DNA of 64,000 nucleotides, taken from assembly GCF_000226115.1 (NCBI RefSeq), contig NC_016462.1, positions 2,170,001 to 2,234,000 of the forward strand. Reading direction: 5' to 3'. Source of the stretch: Thermothielavioides terrestris NRRL 8126. Lineage: Eukaryota > Ascomycota > Sordariomycetes > Sordariales > Chaetomiaceae. This document shows, piece by piece, positions 61,061 through 64,000 of the stretch. The position numbers were made by a program, and so were the translations under genes. Positions within the stretch are counted from its first letter, which is position 1. Each line of letters opens with the position of its first letter. A model generated the notes under the pieces. The model ran no database searches. It was given only the letters and a program-made list of their open reading frames with translations, and was not told the DNA's origin.

Positions 61061-63232
61061 TTGCTGTACCTATTTCCATCGCAAGCCGCTCCAAAGACGT
61101 CGCAAACAGAACGTTTTCCGACTGCGAGATCGACCCCCTTTCTCCTAAGGGCACCGATAACTAATCCGTACACTACCACCTTCCCAATGTCTCCTCTCGA
61201 TAAAGACCCACTGCGCAATCCTTTTACCACGCCAGCATCCAATCACCTCATGAGCAGGGCCGAACAGTTGGGGGCCGAAAGTCGCATGGAACCCGTGGCG
61301 TTTGTTTGCACGGGGTACCAGAGAGCAACCTTTGCGCCCACGTGCGGCCAGCAAAGCCCGGAGTGCCTGGCGAGTCCCATCGCCCCGAGTCTCATCGCTC
61401 TCAGGGTCTTCATTTGCGGCCGACTGCCCTGTGTCCTTCCCAACTGATTTCAGAAAATGGCTCCCTTCGCCTATGCACACATACGCAGAAATTAACATGG
61501 CCTCATCAATTCCCCATGACGCCTTCCAGAGCTGGCATCGAACTGGTTCTGCAGTGTATGGCCAAGATGCAGTGGCGAGGAGTTGGCTGGCGGGCCTAGT
61601 CGCAGACGCGCTTGACAGACGCAAGCGCTCGCCTCCCCCACAGCGATACAACCGTCGCTGCTCGCACAGCGTGGTGCAGCCAACCGCACATGGCCTGGCC
61701 CGTGAGTGGTCCTTGACCTGTTCCTTGGGTCGCCGATCCGCAGTCCCGGTGGCCGTGATTCCGGTGACAGCTTGCCCGTAGGGTCTCCCATTACTATGGC
61801 AACGCTCTCAATGCCTCTCTGCACGGAGCTGCGCACGGCCGGCTCTTCCGGCTGTGCTCGAGAGTGCTGATGCCGGTCGTCGGGGAACCAGTGTTGCCGA
61901 CGATCTCTCCGCTGCCGAAGGGGACCTCTGGTCCCCGCTGGCACCGCCCTCGTGTCTTCAGGTTGCCAAGGAGCCCTTCGGGAACCCGAAGTAAACCCGC
62001 CGGTCGTTGCAGCAGTCGCAAGCTGGGAATGTCTGGCTCTGGTGTGAGTGGCCGGCCGACGGACAGGCAAAGTCTCCTGGGCGGGACTTGCTACCCAGCG
62101 CAATCCGTACACAGTACCCATCTGTGTACAGTACACGACGGAAGCATACAGTGGACTGACGGCAGGGCAGGACCGATAACTACTACCACAGTAACTAGTG
62201 TACCTCAACTGACCCCTCCGGGATTGAAAACGGGATGAACCAGGCTTGACTCGCAAGGGTGTTCTGCTCTCCGTTGCGAACCCCGGGAACTTTTAGACAA
62301 CCCCTTGAGACGCACTGCTCCCAAACCGGTGTAGCGTTTCTATTTTCCTCCGAGGGGGAGCCTTTCTCTGCACACCCCTCCCCAAGCTGGCTGCCCAGCC
62401 ACAGTTCCCCCAAGCTTTCCCCCTCTCACCTCCCCCCTCCCCCCCGGCACCCAAACCCCCAACAGCTCCCGTACTAACCGCATCGCGCGTGGTGCTGATC
62501 CGCTGCGAGCCAGATCCTTCCTCATCGGGCTGGTGCCCACCAGCCTTGTCTCCCATCGCAGCTCCACAGCACCGGAGCAGGGTTTGGTGCTGACCCACGG
62601 CGTCCCTCGACGGCCAGCCCCTGTCGTTGTCCTGCATCGCAAGGTGGGCAACCCCTTGTTCCCGGTCCTGGCCTCATGAGTGCCAAGATGCATCGTTTTA
62701 GTGTAGCCCCCAGCTCTTCAGAGTGGACGAGTCTGAAGATCATCCATTATTAGCCAGGCAGAAATGTCACCCATGTACAAATCTTATAAGATACCCTGGC
62801 GGTCTGCCCTGTCAACAAGCCCATCGTCCTGCTCGCACGGCCGGCCGCAGCTTCATTCATCGCAGCAAAGCTTCAACAAGAGGAGCTTTTCGCCATTTGC
62901 CTCAAGTTACAGTGCTACACACACACACAGCTTCACGGCCCAGACGACCACTTTTCCCCGGCCGTCGCGTATATCTGGCCCGGTCCCCCTCTGGCCCTGC
63001 TCTCAAGGAGCTTCGGCGCGCTTGATCACCAATCGGACGACCAGGCACTCCCTCCTGGCCAAGATCCCCTGGCCACCGCAGTCCGACAAACATCAACGGC
63101 TCTCGTGTCTTCCGTCAGCCTTTCTTACCCCCCCCCTTTCCCTTATCTTACACGGCGCACCAGCTCTTACCAAATCCCGAATAAATTCGCCGCGCCCCCC
63201 TCCCCGGCACTTTCATATCCATCACGTCCACC

Positions 63233-64000
63233 ATGGAGCACACGCCGCCCCCTTCTCTCACCAGGTCGCCAGCGTCCCCCGCAAACACCTACTGCCCTTC
63301 GGAGGGGTCGTCCCTTGACTACCCGTCCCCGGGCCTGGTTGAGCAACAGTACAAGCTCTCGTCGATGTATGGAGACCAGTCCTGCGTGACCCCGTCCATG
63401 AACCCGGAGATGTCTCTTCCCCCCCTCGATTCGATGGGCCACCCGGATTGGAACAACACGACCGTCATCCACCCCGGGTCATCTGCGTCCGGCATGCCCA
63501 GCATCTTGTCGGCGGATTACGAGACGTTCGGGAGCTTCCCATACAGCCACGATGGCTATCACCCTCACTCGCTTAGCCACCCGCCCTCGATCCACGCCGC
63601 GACGCCGCCACCCACTGCTTCTGCCCCCAGGTCCCCTGCCGCGCCGTTGAGGACGCCGTACACGCCCGCTACCTCGGTGCCCGGGCCCATGACCCCACGG
63701 GTCAAGCTGGAGGGGACTTCGGACTACAGCCACAGTACCGAGGCGTCGCACTACCCTTCGCCGCGGTCGGTCCAAACTTCGTACCAGTCTGACAGCGGGC
63801 CGTACGCGGCGAGCACCTCGACCGGTTACCTCTCGGATAGCGGGTCGACGACATGGCACAAGCCCGAGTACCAGCCGGTCGAGCCCGATCACTTCTACCC
63901 CGGGCCGCCGCCTCCGCAGCCACCCGCCTTCCTACATGACGCCAGGAGACAGTACCGGGTGACCCGGCCGCGGCGGACGCCGCGCCGCCTGACGACCAAG
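63233..64000 (+). CDS. Probable C2H2 zinc-finger transcription factor, N-terminal part
   Basis: The ATG at 63233 (context CACCATGG) opens 256 codons to the window edge with no intron. The visible part is a Ser/Pro/Thr/Tyr-rich, disordered activation-type region: MEHTPPPSLTRSPASPANTY, repeated SP and TP sites (TPYTPATSVPGPMTPR, candidate MAPK/CDK targets) and the SUMO-like VKLE. It ends with the basic block RPRRTPRRLTTK. In several fungal regulators such a block directly precedes C2H2 fingers, so a DNA-binding domain just outside the window is my inference; no finger is visible. Other options are another class of regulator or a disordered nuclear protein. The 10.5-kb gene-free upstream region fits a developmentally regulated factor. 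Confidence 0.6.
   Translation, partial: MEHTPPPSLTRSPASPANTYCPSEGSSLDYPSPGLVEQQYKLSSMYGDQSCVTPSMNPEMSLPPLDSMGHPDWNNTTVIHPGSSASGMPSILSADYETFGSFPYSHDGYHPHSLSHPPSIHAATPPPTASAPRSPAAPLRTPYTPATSVPGPMTPRVKLEGTSDYSHSTEASHYPSPRSVQTSYQSDSGPYAASTSTGYLSDSGSTTWHKPEYQPVEPDHFYPGPPPPQPPAFLHDARRQYRVTRPRRTPRRLTTK

Larger units (their letters stand above)
52680..63232. other. 10.5-kb gene-free tract upstream of the putative regulator
   Basis: I could not support any gene. Open frames are short or lack domain features on both strands. It contains a GATGCT hexamer repeat, an imperfect 100-bp tandem duplication, two copies of a 30-bp hairpin sequence, a long inverted-repeat element, and many TACGGAGTA, TACCTAGGTA and AGTGTAC motifs. 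The last 450 bp before 63233 is pyrimidine-rich with a TATCTTAC patch and a CACACACACA tract (62911-62922), consistent with a long promoter or 5' UTR. Confidence 0.5.

Overview
The window is nuclear DNA of a filamentous ascomycete, most likely a Sordariomycete and possibly close to the Chaetomiaceae. That placement is inferred from GC-rich coding sequence, many short introns (about 46-200 nt, GT-AG, CTRAY-type branch sites) and recognisable fungal families; no taxonomic marker was read directly. I find 16 protein-coding loci, two of them cut by the window edges. I saw no tRNA or rRNA gene, no CRISPR array and no intact transposase.

Layout. 1-1124 (-): unknown protein, 3' part off-window. 2733-4279 (-): BSC6-type MFS transporter. 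6317-10235 (+): PPM2/TYW4 wybutosine enzyme with methyltransferase, kelch and JmjC parts. 11570-12875 (+): mitochondrial phosphate carrier. 13476-15410 (-): MCH1-like transporter. 16399-19276 (-): RTP1/TANGO6-type RNA polymerase II import factor. 20533-22666 (-): AT-hook protein. 23307-25071 (-): membrane-anchored histidine-phosphatase-like protein with a degenerate active site and an in-frame TAG. 26835-28045 (+): fungal single-pass membrane protein. 29149-29675 (+): Sm protein F. 30041-32622 (-): PRMT5. 33501-35912 (+): Prp43 helicase. 39963-40459 (+): small Cys/aromatic-rich protein. 46230-49334 (+): DDHD phospholipase. 49793-52679 (-): Rad3/XPD helicase of TFIIH. 63233-64000 (+): N-terminal half of a probable zinc-finger regulator, running off-window.

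Gene density changes sharply. The first 36 kb is compact, with spacers of 0.4-2 kb. The right half has three large gene-free tracts (35.9-40.0, 40.5-46.2 and 52.7-63.2 kb). These are rich in short palindromes, microsatellites, hairpins and inverted-repeat elements. The last one, 10.5 kb, lies directly upstream of the putative regulator.

Functional links. Sm F, PRMT5 (methylates Sm proteins in other eukaryotes) and Prp43 (dismantles spliceosomes) are three consecutive genes at 29-36 kb; PRMT5 and Prp43 share a divergent promoter region. RTP1 and Rad3 both serve RNA polymerase II but are far apart. The rest look like unlinked housekeeping or transport genes. No secondary-metabolite cluster or defence system was seen. 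The most unusual items are micro-exons of 10 and 15 nt, a GC-AG intron in RAD3, a tandem repeat with a compensatory stem change, two inverted-repeat elements, and the stop-interrupted phosphatase-like gene.
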